From: Nitrospirota bacterium
GTDB lineage: Bacteria > Nitrospirota > Nitrospiria > SBBL01 > JAADHI01
Direction: 5' to 3'
Assembly (NCBI GenBank): GCA_029261215.1
Contig: JAJDBT010000084.1
Span: 1-58,606 of the forward strand
DNA length: 58,606 bases
This document shows positions 1 to 8,320 of the stretch, piece after piece. Both the position numbers and the translations under genes were made by a program. The notes under the pieces are model-generated. The model was given only the letters and a program-made list of their open reading frames with translations, did not search any database and had not been told where the DNA came from. Position 1 is the first letter of the stretch. Every line of letters starts with the position of its first letter.

Positions 1-63
1 GCGCCTATAGATCTCTTCAAATCTCATTATTCGTGTCTCCTCTAGCAGTTTTGTCCGTCTCAT
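1..63 (-). CDS. ISNCY-family transposase, N-terminal fragment (cut by window edge)
   Basis: Only 21 codons are visible, read from an ATG at 63 to the window edge without a stop. They give MRRTKLLEETRIMRFEEIYRR. The pattern of a basic start, then KLLEE/TR and MRFEE, matches the N-terminus of ISNCY-type transposases as I remember them, which continue into a helix-turn-helix segment. The assignment rests on this short stretch, so the family is probable rather than certain. The gene reads away from the rest of the window. Confidence 0.5.
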   Translation of the reverse strand, partial: MRRTKLLEETRIMRFEEIYRR

Positions 64-123
64 CCCACCCCCTCTTTCTAGGACAGAATAATCCGGACAG
101 TCTATGTGCTAAATACCGGACAC
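1..123 (-). mobile_element. End of an ISNCY-like insertion sequence
   Basis: The window opens inside a mobile element. The minus strand carries the first codons of a transposase from position 63 downward. The bases between its start and about 123 form an element end: the motif TGTCCGG, read on the minus strand, occurs twice about 22 bases apart (near 80-98 and 117-123). The outer boundary near 123 is inferred from the outermost TGTCCGG copy. The rest of the element lies outside the window. Confidence 0.55.
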
Positions 124-259
124 ATTATTAACTCTTAACACTCTTGCTCAGGGTTCATTGACAGAAAACAAGAATTCACCTATCCTGAGCTTCAATTTAA
201 AGCGTGTGCCAAAAGCGCATAAAACCCACGTGAACACCTTTTTGGTCAATAGCCCCCAA

Positions 260-985
260 ATGCCGACATTTTTTTATCGAACTTGCCTTCTCATTATAAT
301 ACTCGTGCTCACCGCATGCTCCTCCGCTTCAAAAAAATCCTTGAACCGCCGCTTTTCCAACGATGGGGAAGGCCATGTGGAGTTCTACTGTATGCGGTGC
401 ATGACCGGCTTTGCAGTTTTTGAGACGGATGGGGAGGAACAAACGACCCTGGTGCAAATCATGCTGGGACGAAGGCTGCAAGACTCGGTCGAATCTCCTT
501 CCCGAATGAAGCGGGTGCGAATCACCCTTCCAGCGGGAGAACATGACCTGGTGATTCGATTATTGCCCATGACTCTGGTAGACACCCAGTTTGATGTCGA
601 AAAAGGCTCTTCCAGGCCGCTCCACCTCACTGTGGGAAAGAACAAACTCACCCCTGTACGTCTTTATTTTTCAAGAATCAGCACTCAAAGTTTTGATTGG
701 GAAGCCAGGAAAGGGACGCCAATTCCTTTGCTGGATAACGACGAGACCATTGAAACCCTGACCATCTTTCTTCAATCCTCGGACTGGGACACACGCTGGT
801 TTGCCGCGCAATTTTTAAGAACCATGAAGGGCAATATCCCAAAACTCGCCCTTATGCGTCTTGAATCGCTTGCCAATTGGCCAGAATTACAAAGTTGCCT
901 CAAAAAAAACACAGTGATCGAATGCGAAGATTTGCGGGAAGAAGCATCGAAAACACTTAGGCAAATAAAAAGAAGACTCCGATAA
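260..985 (+). CDS. Putative lipoprotein of unknown function
   Basis: I do not recognise the family. An open frame extends upstream to a TTG at 158. The ATG at 260 is preferred because it gives a clean lipoprotein signal: a short basic start, a hydrophobic stretch and the lipobox LTAC, then a serine-rich linker. The mature part (about 220 residues) has a first half that looks beta-rich, with a CMRC pair shortly after the linker. The C-terminal half is helical and charged. It probably sits on the periplasmic face of a membrane. It stands alone, just after an insertion-sequence end and about 90 bases before the M48 peptidase gene. Confidence 0.6.
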   Translation: MPTFFYRTCLLIIILVLTACSSASKKSLNRRFSNDGEGHVEFYCMRCMTGFAVFETDGEEQTTLVQIMLGRRLQDSVESPSRMKRVRITLPAGEHDLVIRLLPMTLVDTQFDVEKGSSRPLHLTVGKNKLTPVRLYFSRISTQSFDWEARKGTPIPLLDNDETIETLTIFLQSSDWDTRWFAAQFLRTMKGNIPKLALMRLESLANWPELQSCLKKNTVIECEDLREEASKTLRQIKRRLR

Positions 986-1076
986 ACCTGAGTTCTTTTC
1001 TTCATCATTTCATTTTTAACTCGAAAAACACCTCGAAATTAGACACAATAGATCAGGGATACACAAGGAAAATGAA

Positions 1077-2342
1077 ATGAACCTTTATGCCATCATTATA
1101 CTGAGTACGCTCATCATCGAATACGCGCTTAGCCTGTATGCTGATATTCTCAATTTAAGTAGACTCAAGAGCACGCTCCCGGAAGAAATGCAGGGAATTT
1201 ACGACCCTGAAAAATACAAAAAGTCACAGGAATATACCCGTGTAAACACGAAATTCAGCATTTTCACAGCAAGCGTTATGCTCTTGCTCATGCTCTTCTT
1301 CTGGTTCGGAGGAGGCTTCAATCTTTTGGATCAAGTGGTTCGCGGCTGGGGACTTCACCCGCTTCTCACCGGATTGTTATATATTGCACTTCTCTTATTT
1401 TTACAAAAAATCATTTCGCTGCCTTTCTCCCTTTACAGCACCTTTGTCATCGAAGCCCGCTTTGGTTTTAATCAGACCACTCCGTCTGTTTTTATCAGTG
1501 ACCTGCTCAAAGGAACCTTGCTTGCATTCTTGCTCGGCGGGCCGATCCTCGCTGCGCTTCTGGCCTTTTTTGAATCCGCCGGCTCACTCGCCTGGCTTTA
1601 CGCCTGGGGCATTACCACGCTCTTTGGCTTTTTAATTCAACTGATTGCACCCACCTGGATTATGCCGCTTTTCAACAAATTTAAACCCCTGGAAACCGGA
1701 GAATTGAAAAACGCCATCATGGCCTTTGCCCAATCCGTTCATTTCCCCCTGCAAAATGTGTTTGTGATCGACGGTTCCCGCCGCACCCGAAAATCCAACG
1801 CCTTTTTCACAGGATTTGGCAAAAACAAGCGCATCGCCCTATTCGACACCCTGATTGAAAACCACACAACGCCGGAGCTGGTTTCAATTTTAGCCCATGA
1901 AATCGGCCATTATAAAAAGAACCACATCACACACGGCTTTATCCTCAGCACAATTCACACGGGGCTCATGTTTTACCTGCTCTCAATCTTCATCAGCCAT
2001 GCGGGACTGTATTCAGCTTTTTACATGGAACAGCCGTCCCTTTACACCGGTTTTATTTTCTTTGGCATGCTCTTCGCGCCAATGGACTTTTTTCTATCCC
2101 TGTTCTTTAATATGCTCTCCCGGAAAAACGAATACGAAGCAGATCGATTTGCAGTCGAGTCCTTCAAACAGCCCGAAACCATGGTCACTGCACTAAAAAA
2201 ACTTTCGGTCCACAACCTGGCAAATCTCACACCGCATCCGATGTACACCTTTTTAAACTATTCTCATCCGCCACTGCTTGCACGTATCCGCGCCATCAGA
2301 GCGGCTTCAAACCTTACACCACATTACTCAAACCAGGGATAG
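1077..2342 (+). CDS. M48 family zinc metallopeptidase (Ste24/CAAX prenyl protease type)
   Basis: A 421-residue integral membrane protease. The zinc motif HEIGH lies at about residues 274-278 in the context AHEIGHYKKNH, and the third ligand Glu is in NEYEADRFA near residue 352; this is the Ste24-type M48 arrangement. Several hydrophobic segments precede the motif (about residues 1-20, 60-85, 100-125, 145-205) and two follow it (about 290-340). The length fits Ste24 homologues (400-430 residues), which are longer than HtpX. In bacteria such proteins are thought to take part in membrane protein quality control; the substrate is unknown here. The ATG at 1077 opens directly on the first membrane segment. 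The gene lies 55 bases upstream of cbpA, so both may respond to protein-folding stress. Confidence 0.9.
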   Translation: MNLYAIIILSTLIIEYALSLYADILNLSRLKSTLPEEMQGIYDPEKYKKSQEYTRVNTKFSIFTASVMLLLMLFFWFGGGFNLLDQVVRGWGLHPLLTGLLYIALLLFLQKIISLPFSLYSTFVIEARFGFNQTTPSVFISDLLKGTLLAFLLGGPILAALLAFFESAGSLAWLYAWGITTLFGFLIQLIAPTWIMPLFNKFKPLETGELKNAIMAFAQSVHFPLQNVFVIDGSRRTRKSNAFFTGFGKNKRIALFDTLIENHTTPELVSILAHEIGHYKKNHITHGFILSTIHTGLMFYLLSIFISHAGLYSAFYMEQPSLYTGFIFFGMLFAPMDFFLSLFFNMLSRKNEYEADRFAVESFKQPETMVTALKKLSVHNLANLTPHPMYTFLNYSHPPLLARIRAIRAASNLTPHYSNQG

Positions 2343-2397
2343 AAGAACCCCATGAAACCACTTACGATCACGATCATATAGATAAGGGAAAGAGTCT

Positions 2398-3345
2398 ATG
2401 GAATACAAAGACTATTACAAAATCGTCGGAGTCAAACGGGACGCAACGCAGGACGAAATCAAGCGCGCCTACCGTAAGCTGGCCCGAAAATATCATCCCG
2501 ACATCAGCAAGGAAGCCAATGCCGAAGAACGTTTTAAAGAAGCGGGTGAGGCTTACGAAGTGTTGAAAGACCCCGAAAAACGCGCGGCCTACGACCAGCT
2601 CGGCGCAAACTGGAAAACGGGGCAGGAATTTCGTCCGCCGCCAAACTGGGACACAGGCTTTGAATTTAGCGGTGGCGGTTTTACTGCGGGGGAGTCTGGC
2701 GGGTTCAGCGATTTCTTTGAATCCCTCTTTGGTCAGACAGGCGGTCGATTCACTCAACGCCGGACAAGCACCATGCAGATGCGGGGAGAAGATCATACGG
2801 CAAAAGTACTGATCAATCTCGAAGATGCCTATCACGGCGCGACACAAACCCTGAGCCTTAGGGTGCCCCAAATGGATGAAGCGGGGCATGTGAGCACCCG
2901 CGAACACCGTCTGAATGTCAAAATTCCAAAAGGCATTAAACAAGGCCAGCGGATTCGTCTGGCAGGACAGGGCGGCCCCGGCTCCGGCAATGCACCTGCG
3001 GGAGATTTGTACCTGAAAGTCGAGTTTAAAACACATCCCTATTATCGTGTTGAGGGGGAAAATGTTTATCTGGATCTTCCCGTTGCGCCATGGGAGATAG
3101 TATTGGGTGCGACGCTTCAGGTACCCACACCCGAAGGTGCGGTCAATTTAAAAATCCCGCCTGCATCAAAACAAGGGCAAAAACTGCGATTAAAAGGACG
3201 TGGGATTCCGGCAAAGGAGAAGGGCGATTTATTTGTCATTCTCAACATCGCCCTGCCTCCGGCCGATAGCGAAAAAGCTACATCGTTTTATAAAAACATG
3301 GCCAAGGAACTGGCCTTTAATCCACGTGCACATTTAGGAGTGTAA
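2398..3345 (+). CDS. cbpA: Curved-DNA-binding J-domain protein CbpA
   Basis: A DnaJ-class co-chaperone of 315 residues. The J domain (residues 1-70) has the HPD signature at 33-35. A Gly/Phe-rich linker follows (about 80-115), then two beta-barrel C-terminal domains (about 120-300). There is no cysteine-rich zinc finger, which separates CbpA from DnaJ. It stimulates DnaK ATPase, and in E. coli it also binds curved DNA. The next gene, two bases after the stop, encodes its modulator CbpM, which settles the subfamily. Confidence 0.93.
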   Translation: MEYKDYYKIVGVKRDATQDEIKRAYRKLARKYHPDISKEANAEERFKEAGEAYEVLKDPEKRAAYDQLGANWKTGQEFRPPPNWDTGFEFSGGGFTAGESGGFSDFFESLFGQTGGRFTQRRTSTMQMRGEDHTAKVLINLEDAYHGATQTLSLRVPQMDEAGHVSTREHRLNVKIPKGIKQGQRIRLAGQGGPGSGNAPAGDLYLKVEFKTHPYYRVEGENVYLDLPVAPWEIVLGATLQVPTPEGAVNLKIPPASKQGQKLRLKGRGIPAKEKGDLFVILNIALPPADSEKATSFYKNMAKELAFNPRAHLGV

Positions 3346-3347
3346 CG

Positions 3348-3671
3348 ATGAGAGAAGACAATCAAACAGTGGCAATCAGCGGCATCATCATCGATAAAAG
3401 CCTTCATTTCAGTCTGGCTGAACTTTGCCGGGAAACGGCTGTACCTGCAGAATGGGTGATGACCCTGGTCGAGGAAGGCATTCTCGAGCCTGAGGGTGAA
3501 CACTCAACACAATGGCGTTTTACCCTTGAATGCTGCCACACGATCAGCGTGGTCATCCGGCTTCAGCGAGACCTGGGATTAAACCTCGCCGGGGTCGCCC
3601 TTGCCCTGGATCTTCTGGAAGAGGTCGAGGATCTGCGGCATCGACTGGACGCACTGATTCTCGTATCATAA
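3348..3671 (+). CDS. cbpM: Chaperone modulator CbpM
   Basis: A 107-residue MerR-like helix-turn-helix protein without a DNA-dimerisation helix of the usual length. The N-terminus (SLAELCRETAVPAEWVMTLVEEGILEP) is the typical CbpM/MerR fold start. The end (LQRDLGLNLAGVALALDLLEEVEDLRHRLDAL) is the conserved helical tail. CbpM binds the J domain of CbpA and blocks both its co-chaperone and DNA-binding activities. It is translationally tied to cbpA (two-base gap) and followed at once by a strong terminator. Confidence 0.92.
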   Translation: MREDNQTVAISGIIIDKSLHFSLAELCRETAVPAEWVMTLVEEGILEPEGEHSTQWRFTLECCHTISVVIRLQRDLGLNLAGVALALDLLEEVEDLRHRLDALILVS

Positions 3672-3710
3672 AAAAAAGCCGCTCGCCCAGGACGGGAGAA
3701 CGGCTTTTTT
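3672..3710. terminator. Bidirectional rho-independent terminator
   Basis: The arms AAAAAAGCCG (3672-3681) and CGGCTTTTTT (3701-3710) pair, and an inner GC-rich stem (CCC/GGG) closes a five-base loop. There is a T-run on either strand, so it serves both the cbpA-cbpM transcript from the left and the lipoprotein gene that ends at 3754 from the right. Confidence 0.9.
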
Positions 3711-3753
3711 AGGAGGGAAAAGGCCCTCTCTAAAATAAAAGAAGACCTCTGCT

Positions 3754-5598
3754 TTATTGAAGACCCACAGTCACTCGGCGCGCCGTCATGGTTTGATTCA
3801 ACCCGGTATAGCGTCCACGCGCATGCAAACGATCCAAGACGCCATCTCCATCAAGCCGTTGATTTAAATCATTGACGAAATTTCCGAAATCACTGTGCAC
3901 ACTGATTGTACGTCCCTGTCGGATGGCATAACGTCCACGCCCATTTTCTTTGGGCAAAACCCAGGGAGCGGGTTCCGGCGTCAAGGCCGTGGCAAAACGC
4001 GACCGGAACACATGGTGGAGGCGCCCAACGCCATTCAGATCTAGTTCAAGACCTGCTTCCGATGAGGACAGGAAAGGGCTTGCGCTTGCAGGATCCCAAT
4101 GAATTGCCATGCTCGCATTCACCCCTTTCACATCAATCACTGTTTGCGCTGTAAAATCAGGCGGCGCAGAGCCAAAGGGAGCGACGTGTCCACGGAGTTG
4201 AACTGGATCGCCCTCTGAAATCTCCGCCAGGCCCAATGACCGGGTCGAAACCACATAGGCAGCAGGGGAACTGCCCGTCCCGGTAAAATCATATATTGCG
4301 ATTGGCCGCCCATTCATAAAACTGAGCACCATTTCAAGCTCGCCCTCGTCCGTCCGAACCCCCTTCACTGTTCCGGCAATGCTCGTGTAAGTCATCCGCA
4401 CGCGGCCCACAGTTGCGTCGATGCTCAAGCCTTCTGTTTCTGTCCCGGTGATACGCCCAAACACAGTGATCCCCTGCCCCACCGAGATATCGTCTTTGCT
4501 CAGGGGATCACTTTCATCCCTGTGATGCCCCTGTTTGGTCACATGGGTTTCTTCTCCCAGCAGCACACGAACATCCCGATGCAGAACAGTGCGACCCTCT
4601 CCTCGAATCAGACTCGCGCCGCGCACGGTCAGGGTATCGCCATTACGGGCTGTCACGCTGCCGCGCACGGCATCCAGGTCCCCACCGGGCACACTACTGC
4701 CCGCCAAAACTTCCTGCGCCTTGAATGTGCGATTCCGAACATTCAATTCCCCCAGCACAATCACCGCAGTCAGCAAGGGTTTTTGAGCCAGGAGTTTGAA
4801 CCCCTCACGACCTTCACCTGTCACGCCATCCACTTCGTAAGTGGTTTCTGAGCTTGTCACCACCTTTAAGTGACCAAAGTGCCGTCCATCACGATGAATG
4901 CGATGGCGAAAAGGACGAATGCCCAGCTGGAAACTTTCTTCTGTTTCATCAACGCGCACCAGCGGGCCACGCAAGCGGTGTTTCTTTAAGTCATCAAAAT
5001 CAGGATTCACATCCGCAATTAAAACGGGTCTGACCGTCACCACCGGCGGCGTGAGCCCTGTATCGACTTCATGTGTCGCATTCAAATCAAAATCAAGCGA
5101 CAAATGCGCAATCAAACCCGGCGCTACCACGAGAGGCCGTTTCGTATCGAGCTTTACCCTGACTTCAAGGGTGCCCAAAGCATTCCCATTCTCATCCTGA
5201 ACGACAGCAGGTTTTGAAACCTCACCCACTTCAACTTGGATATCGGCATTCGTATAATCCAGAACCATCGTGGCTTCGGTATATCGACCCAAGGGAATGC
5301 TCGCAGTCGTCAGAATTTCTTCCATCTCCACATACTGTGCAAAATCAATCCGCGTCGTCTCCGGCAGGGTTTCCACAATATCGCCATTCTGCTTCGTTAG
5401 CCGGATTGATCGAATCTCGACTTCATATTTTTCAAAGTCACCCTCGGCATCCGTTAAACTAAGAACAACCTCACCTTTTTCCAGACTCGCCGCACTGTCG
5501 CCATCACTATTTCCACCACAAGCCGTCACAAGAAAACCACTCATTAATAATCCGATAATGAATAAGAATGATGACCGCCCTCTATACTTCCACGTCAT
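3754..5598 (-). CDS. DUF4382/DUF5666 lipoprotein
   Basis: A 614-residue lipoprotein of unknown function. The signal peptide ends at the lipobox VTAC (Cys27). Residues about 40-190 match the DUF4382 pattern: a start like VVLSLTDAEGDFEKYEVEIRSI, then PLGRYTEATMVLDY, an Ig-like beta domain. The remainder is a series of DUF5666-like beta repeats (G-E-V-x-G, VFGRITGT, VRVDE). The same layout occurs in the lipoprotein at 6753-8228, so the two are probably paralogues. It should be displayed on the inner leaflet of the outer membrane or at the surface. It is divergent from the DUF1841 gene and ends at the shared terminator at 3672-3710. Confidence 0.7.
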   Translation of the reverse strand: MTWKYRGRSSFLFIIGLLMSGFLVTACGGNSDGDSAASLEKGEVVLSLTDAEGDFEKYEVEIRSIRLTKQNGDIVETLPETTRIDFAQYVEMEEILTTASIPLGRYTEATMVLDYTNADIQVEVGEVSKPAVVQDENGNALGTLEVRVKLDTKRPLVVAPGLIAHLSLDFDLNATHEVDTGLTPPVVTVRPVLIADVNPDFDDLKKHRLRGPLVRVDETEESFQLGIRPFRHRIHRDGRHFGHLKVVTSSETTYEVDGVTGEGREGFKLLAQKPLLTAVIVLGELNVRNRTFKAQEVLAGSSVPGGDLDAVRGSVTARNGDTLTVRGASLIRGEGRTVLHRDVRVLLGEETHVTKQGHHRDESDPLSKDDISVGQGITVFGRITGTETEGLSIDATVGRVRMTYTSIAGTVKGVRTDEGELEMVLSFMNGRPIAIYDFTGTGSSPAAYVVSTRSLGLAEISEGDPVQLRGHVAPFGSAPPDFTAQTVIDVKGVNASMAIHWDPASASPFLSSSEAGLELDLNGVGRLHHVFRSRFATALTPEPAPWVLPKENGRGRYAIRQGRTISVHSDFGNFVNDLNQRLDGDGVLDRLHARGRYTGLNQTMTARRVTVGLQ

Positions 5599-5824
5599 TT
5601 TGAACCTCCCCTATCTACTGCATGATTCATAACAAGCCTTTGTGTCGCGAGACAGCACAACCCGCCATTTTGGTTTTAACTCACCCTCTCTCCCGGAATA
5701 ACGCACCACCCCGGATTTGGTTGACAGGGAAAATTTCTTTTTTTGGAAAACGTGAGGAAAACCACCCTTGAAGAGCATTCGATGACTCTGCTAACATAAT
5801 CCCGCGTTCACGGAGGAATATATT

Positions 5825-6250
5825 ATGGATACCCTGTTTACTATTCAGACTTTAAGAAATTATGCGCTCATCTGGCAGCAAATGAGTGACGATACGGAGC
5901 TGTTTGATGATGAAGCCCTGGTCGCGGAAGCGATGCGGCAACATCCCGAGTTTGACCCCTTTTGGTTAGCGGGAGATACCGCGATCCATCCCCAGGAGGT
6001 AGGCAACTTCGTCGTGAATCCGCTGATCCACACCGGACTGCATTTTATCGTTGAAAAGCAGATTCTAGAAAAAAATCCGATTGAAGCCGCAACAACACTC
6101 GATGCACTTCTGAAAAACGGGATTTCACGACATGAAGCCATCCACCAAATGGTCGGGCTCTGGGGAGAACTTTATTTTAGATCCATTCGAGAATCATCCG
6201 AGCTTTATGAATGGGAATATATTGAGCTGCTCAATCGCTTAGGCAAGTAA
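5825..6250 (+). CDS. DUF1841 family protein
   Basis: A 141-residue soluble protein of a conserved family with no assigned function. It has the family's hallmarks: an N-terminal segment that ends in EAMRQHPEFDPFW, the central NPLIHTGLHFIVEKQI, and the C-terminal GISRHEAIHQMVGLWGELYFRSIRE. The spaced histidines (IHTGLH, RHEAIH) could bind a metal; that is my inference. An RBS (GGAGGA) lies at 5812-5817. The next gene, a [2Fe-2S] ferredoxin, starts 36 bases after the stop, so the two probably form one transcript. Confidence 0.85.
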   Translation: MDTLFTIQTLRNYALIWQQMSDDTELFDDEALVAEAMRQHPEFDPFWLAGDTAIHPQEVGNFVVNPLIHTGLHFIVEKQILEKNPIEAATTLDALLKNGISRHEAIHQMVGLWGELYFRSIRESSELYEWEYIELLNRLGK

Positions 6251-6286
6251 AACCAATCCATCTGAATATGATCATAAGGAGATAAA

Positions 6287-6613
6287 ATGCCAAAACCAAA
6301 ATTCCATATCCTTGTTTGCACAACGACCCGTCCTGCTGGCAATCCCCGGGGTTCCTGCGGAGAAAAAGGGAGCAAGGACATCATTCCCGCTTTTTACCAG
6401 GAGATGGAAGAAAAGATGCTTTTTGGCCAAATCCTCATTACCGAATCAAGCTGCCTCGGTCCTTGCGGCATGGGTCCGACAGTCGTCGTTTATCCCGACG
6501 GTATTTGGTACAAAGGGGTTACCCCGGCCGATACAAAAGAAATTATCGAAGAACACATTGTCAATGGAAAACCCGTAGAACGCCTTCTCGTTCCCGATGA
6601 AATGTGGGGATAG
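6287..6613 (+). CDS. Thioredoxin-like [2Fe-2S] ferredoxin
   Basis: A 108-residue cytoplasmic electron carrier of the Shethna/NuoE-like thioredoxin-fold type. The four cluster cysteines are visible as C11-x12-C24 and C56-x3-C60 (CLGPC), with the expected GMGPTVVVYPDGIWYKGVTPADTKEIIEEHI segment that packs over the cluster. The length is normal for the family (100-110). The partner is unknown. The preceding gene encodes a DUF1841 protein in the same direction, so a redox or metal-related role for that pair is possible. Confidence 0.88.
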   Translation: MPKPKFHILVCTTTRPAGNPRGSCGEKGSKDIIPAFYQEMEEKMLFGQILITESSCLGPCGMGPTVVVYPDGIWYKGVTPADTKEIIEEHIVNGKPVERLLVPDEMWG

Positions 6614-6752
6614 ATCCATCATCTTTGGTCAAGGGCCCGTAAATACAGGTCCTTGACCACGCAATACCATTTCAATTACTATACCGTCTGCACGCAATAA
6701 ATTCCGTTCATTTTCAAGATAATTTATTCATTATCAATTAAGGAGTACTCAT

Positions 6753-8228
6753 ATGGCACCTATACTGCGTTTCACGCGTTTGTACCTCGGCATTTTTATC
6801 ATGGGTGCGCTGCTCGCCGCCTGCGGCTCGGGAAATACCTCCGATGGCGCTGGCAGCACCACTGGAAAAACAGCAATTTTACTCACCGATCACAAAGAAA
6901 CACGTATTCAGGATCACAACGGCAATCTTGCGGCAACCGCAAAAGAGGTCTGGGTCAACATTCGTTCCATTTCCCTAAAACCCGAAGAAGGCGATTGGGT
7001 CACGGCTTTTAGCGGTCCGCCAAATCAATCCATTGACCTTTTAACCCTTGATGGAACCGCCATCCTGCTTGGCATGGCCGATCTTCCTGCAGGAAAATAC
7101 GAAAAAGCGCGTTTTGCCATTGAAAGCGCCCACTTTATTGATCAGAACAACGAACGACATGACCTGATTATTCCCTCTGAACGCATCAAGATTAAATTTG
7201 ACCGACCCTTAAAGATTTCTGGAAGCGGAGACGAAAAACTCGTTTTCGATATGATCCCCGGTAAATCAATCCATCTGGTCACAACTGGAAGCGGTAAATA
7301 TTTACTGCGACCCGTCATCAAAGTGAAACTCATCGGAGAGGACACCAGCAGGGACATGGCCAAGGTCAAAGGCCAGATTCAATCCGTAAATTGCAGCGAA
7401 GAGCGCTTGGTTCTGACGCTCGAAGCCGGAAACACGATCAAAGTCGATATGGAAGATGCCCTGATCATCCCTGAAAACGTGAAGACTTTCTCAAAAGGCG
7501 ATCATGAGGATCATGACGAAGATGACGATGATCGGGACGACAGGGTCTTTAAAGCGGCGTGCAGCCAGCTTCGAGAAGGCATGTTTGTCGAGGTCATCGG
7601 GACATTCGATGATGATGAGCTCAAGGCCTCCAGTCTTCAAATTTTAACCGAAGACACCGTTGGAAACCGAATTGAATTTTCGAGTCAATTACTTGAAGTC
7701 AATTGCGATACAAAAAACCTAAAAGTCCCCTTCAGCGGCGGAGAGATCTTGGTCCGATATAATGACGACACCCAATTTGAGCAAGACAGTCTTTTAATTG
7801 ACCCGGCCGATCGATGCGACGCACTGAAGGCCGTTATCGGAAAACCGATTGAAATTGAAGGGCAGATTGTTGAGAATCAGGTGGTCGCATCACACATCAT
7901 CCTCCCTTCAACGACCGTACTGAATATTTTGGTGAAAGGGACTGTCGATTTGATTGTACTCAATAACCAGAATGTGATTACCGGGTTTATTTTGAAAAAA
8001 ACAGACGGCTCGCTCTTTGCCGTCAAGATTGACCGGCGATTTGAAAGCCACACCGAAATCAAGGACGAGCATGGCGAAATCATCACCGCCGACATGATTG
8101 CACTTGATTCCGACGCAGAGGTCATGGGAGCACTCGATCCAACAACAAGGCCTTACCCGAGCATTGCGGCGACAAAAATCGAAATCTTTCCAAAGAACCT
8201 CGCGGATGCTTCAAACGACCCGGCCTAA
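6753..8228 (+). CDS. DUF4382/DUF5666 lipoprotein with acidic stretch
   Basis: A 491-residue lipoprotein with lipobox LAAC (Cys24) after a short signal. Residues about 38-193 follow the DUF4382 pattern (ILLTDHKETRIQD...VWVNIRSISL, LPAGKYEKARFAI, LRPVIKVKL); later repeats resemble DUF5666 (VEVIGTFDDDELKASSLQI, IEIEGQIVENQVVASHI). At about residues 250-266 there is an Asp/Glu/His-rich run that could bind divalent cations (inference). An AAGGAG RBS precedes the ATG. It is probably a paralogue of the lipoprotein at 3754-5598. The two lie on opposite strands with the DUF1841 and ferredoxin genes between them. Function unknown. Confidence 0.7.
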   Translation: MAPILRFTRLYLGIFIMGALLAACGSGNTSDGAGSTTGKTAILLTDHKETRIQDHNGNLAATAKEVWVNIRSISLKPEEGDWVTAFSGPPNQSIDLLTLDGTAILLGMADLPAGKYEKARFAIESAHFIDQNNERHDLIIPSERIKIKFDRPLKISGSGDEKLVFDMIPGKSIHLVTTGSGKYLLRPVIKVKLIGEDTSRDMAKVKGQIQSVNCSEERLVLTLEAGNTIKVDMEDALIIPENVKTFSKGDHEDHDEDDDDRDDRVFKAACSQLREGMFVEVIGTFDDDELKASSLQILTEDTVGNRIEFSSQLLEVNCDTKNLKVPFSGGEILVRYNDDTQFEQDSLLIDPADRCDALKAVIGKPIEIEGQIVENQVVASHIILPSTTVLNILVKGTVDLIVLNNQNVITGFILKKTDGSLFAVKIDRRFESHTEIKDEHGEIITADMIALDSDAEVMGALDPTTRPYPSIAATKIEIFPKNLADASNDPA

Positions 8229-8260
8229 GCCCTTCAATTTCAAAAGATGAAGCGCCCTTC

Positions 8261-8304
8261 GTCTCTTCCTTTCATCCATCTTCTCCCGGATGAAAGGAAG
8301 AGAC
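8261..8304. terminator. Perfect 17-bp hairpin between convergent genes
   Basis: Two perfectly complementary 17-base arms (8261-8277 and 8288-8304) flank a 10-base loop. It lies between the 3' ends of the convergent lipoprotein and dehydrogenase genes, the expected place for a terminator. Neither side has a T-run, so it may act with Rho or as an mRNA 3'-end protecting structure. Confidence 0.6.
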
Positions 8305-8320
8305 CTGAAGAGAAAACCGT

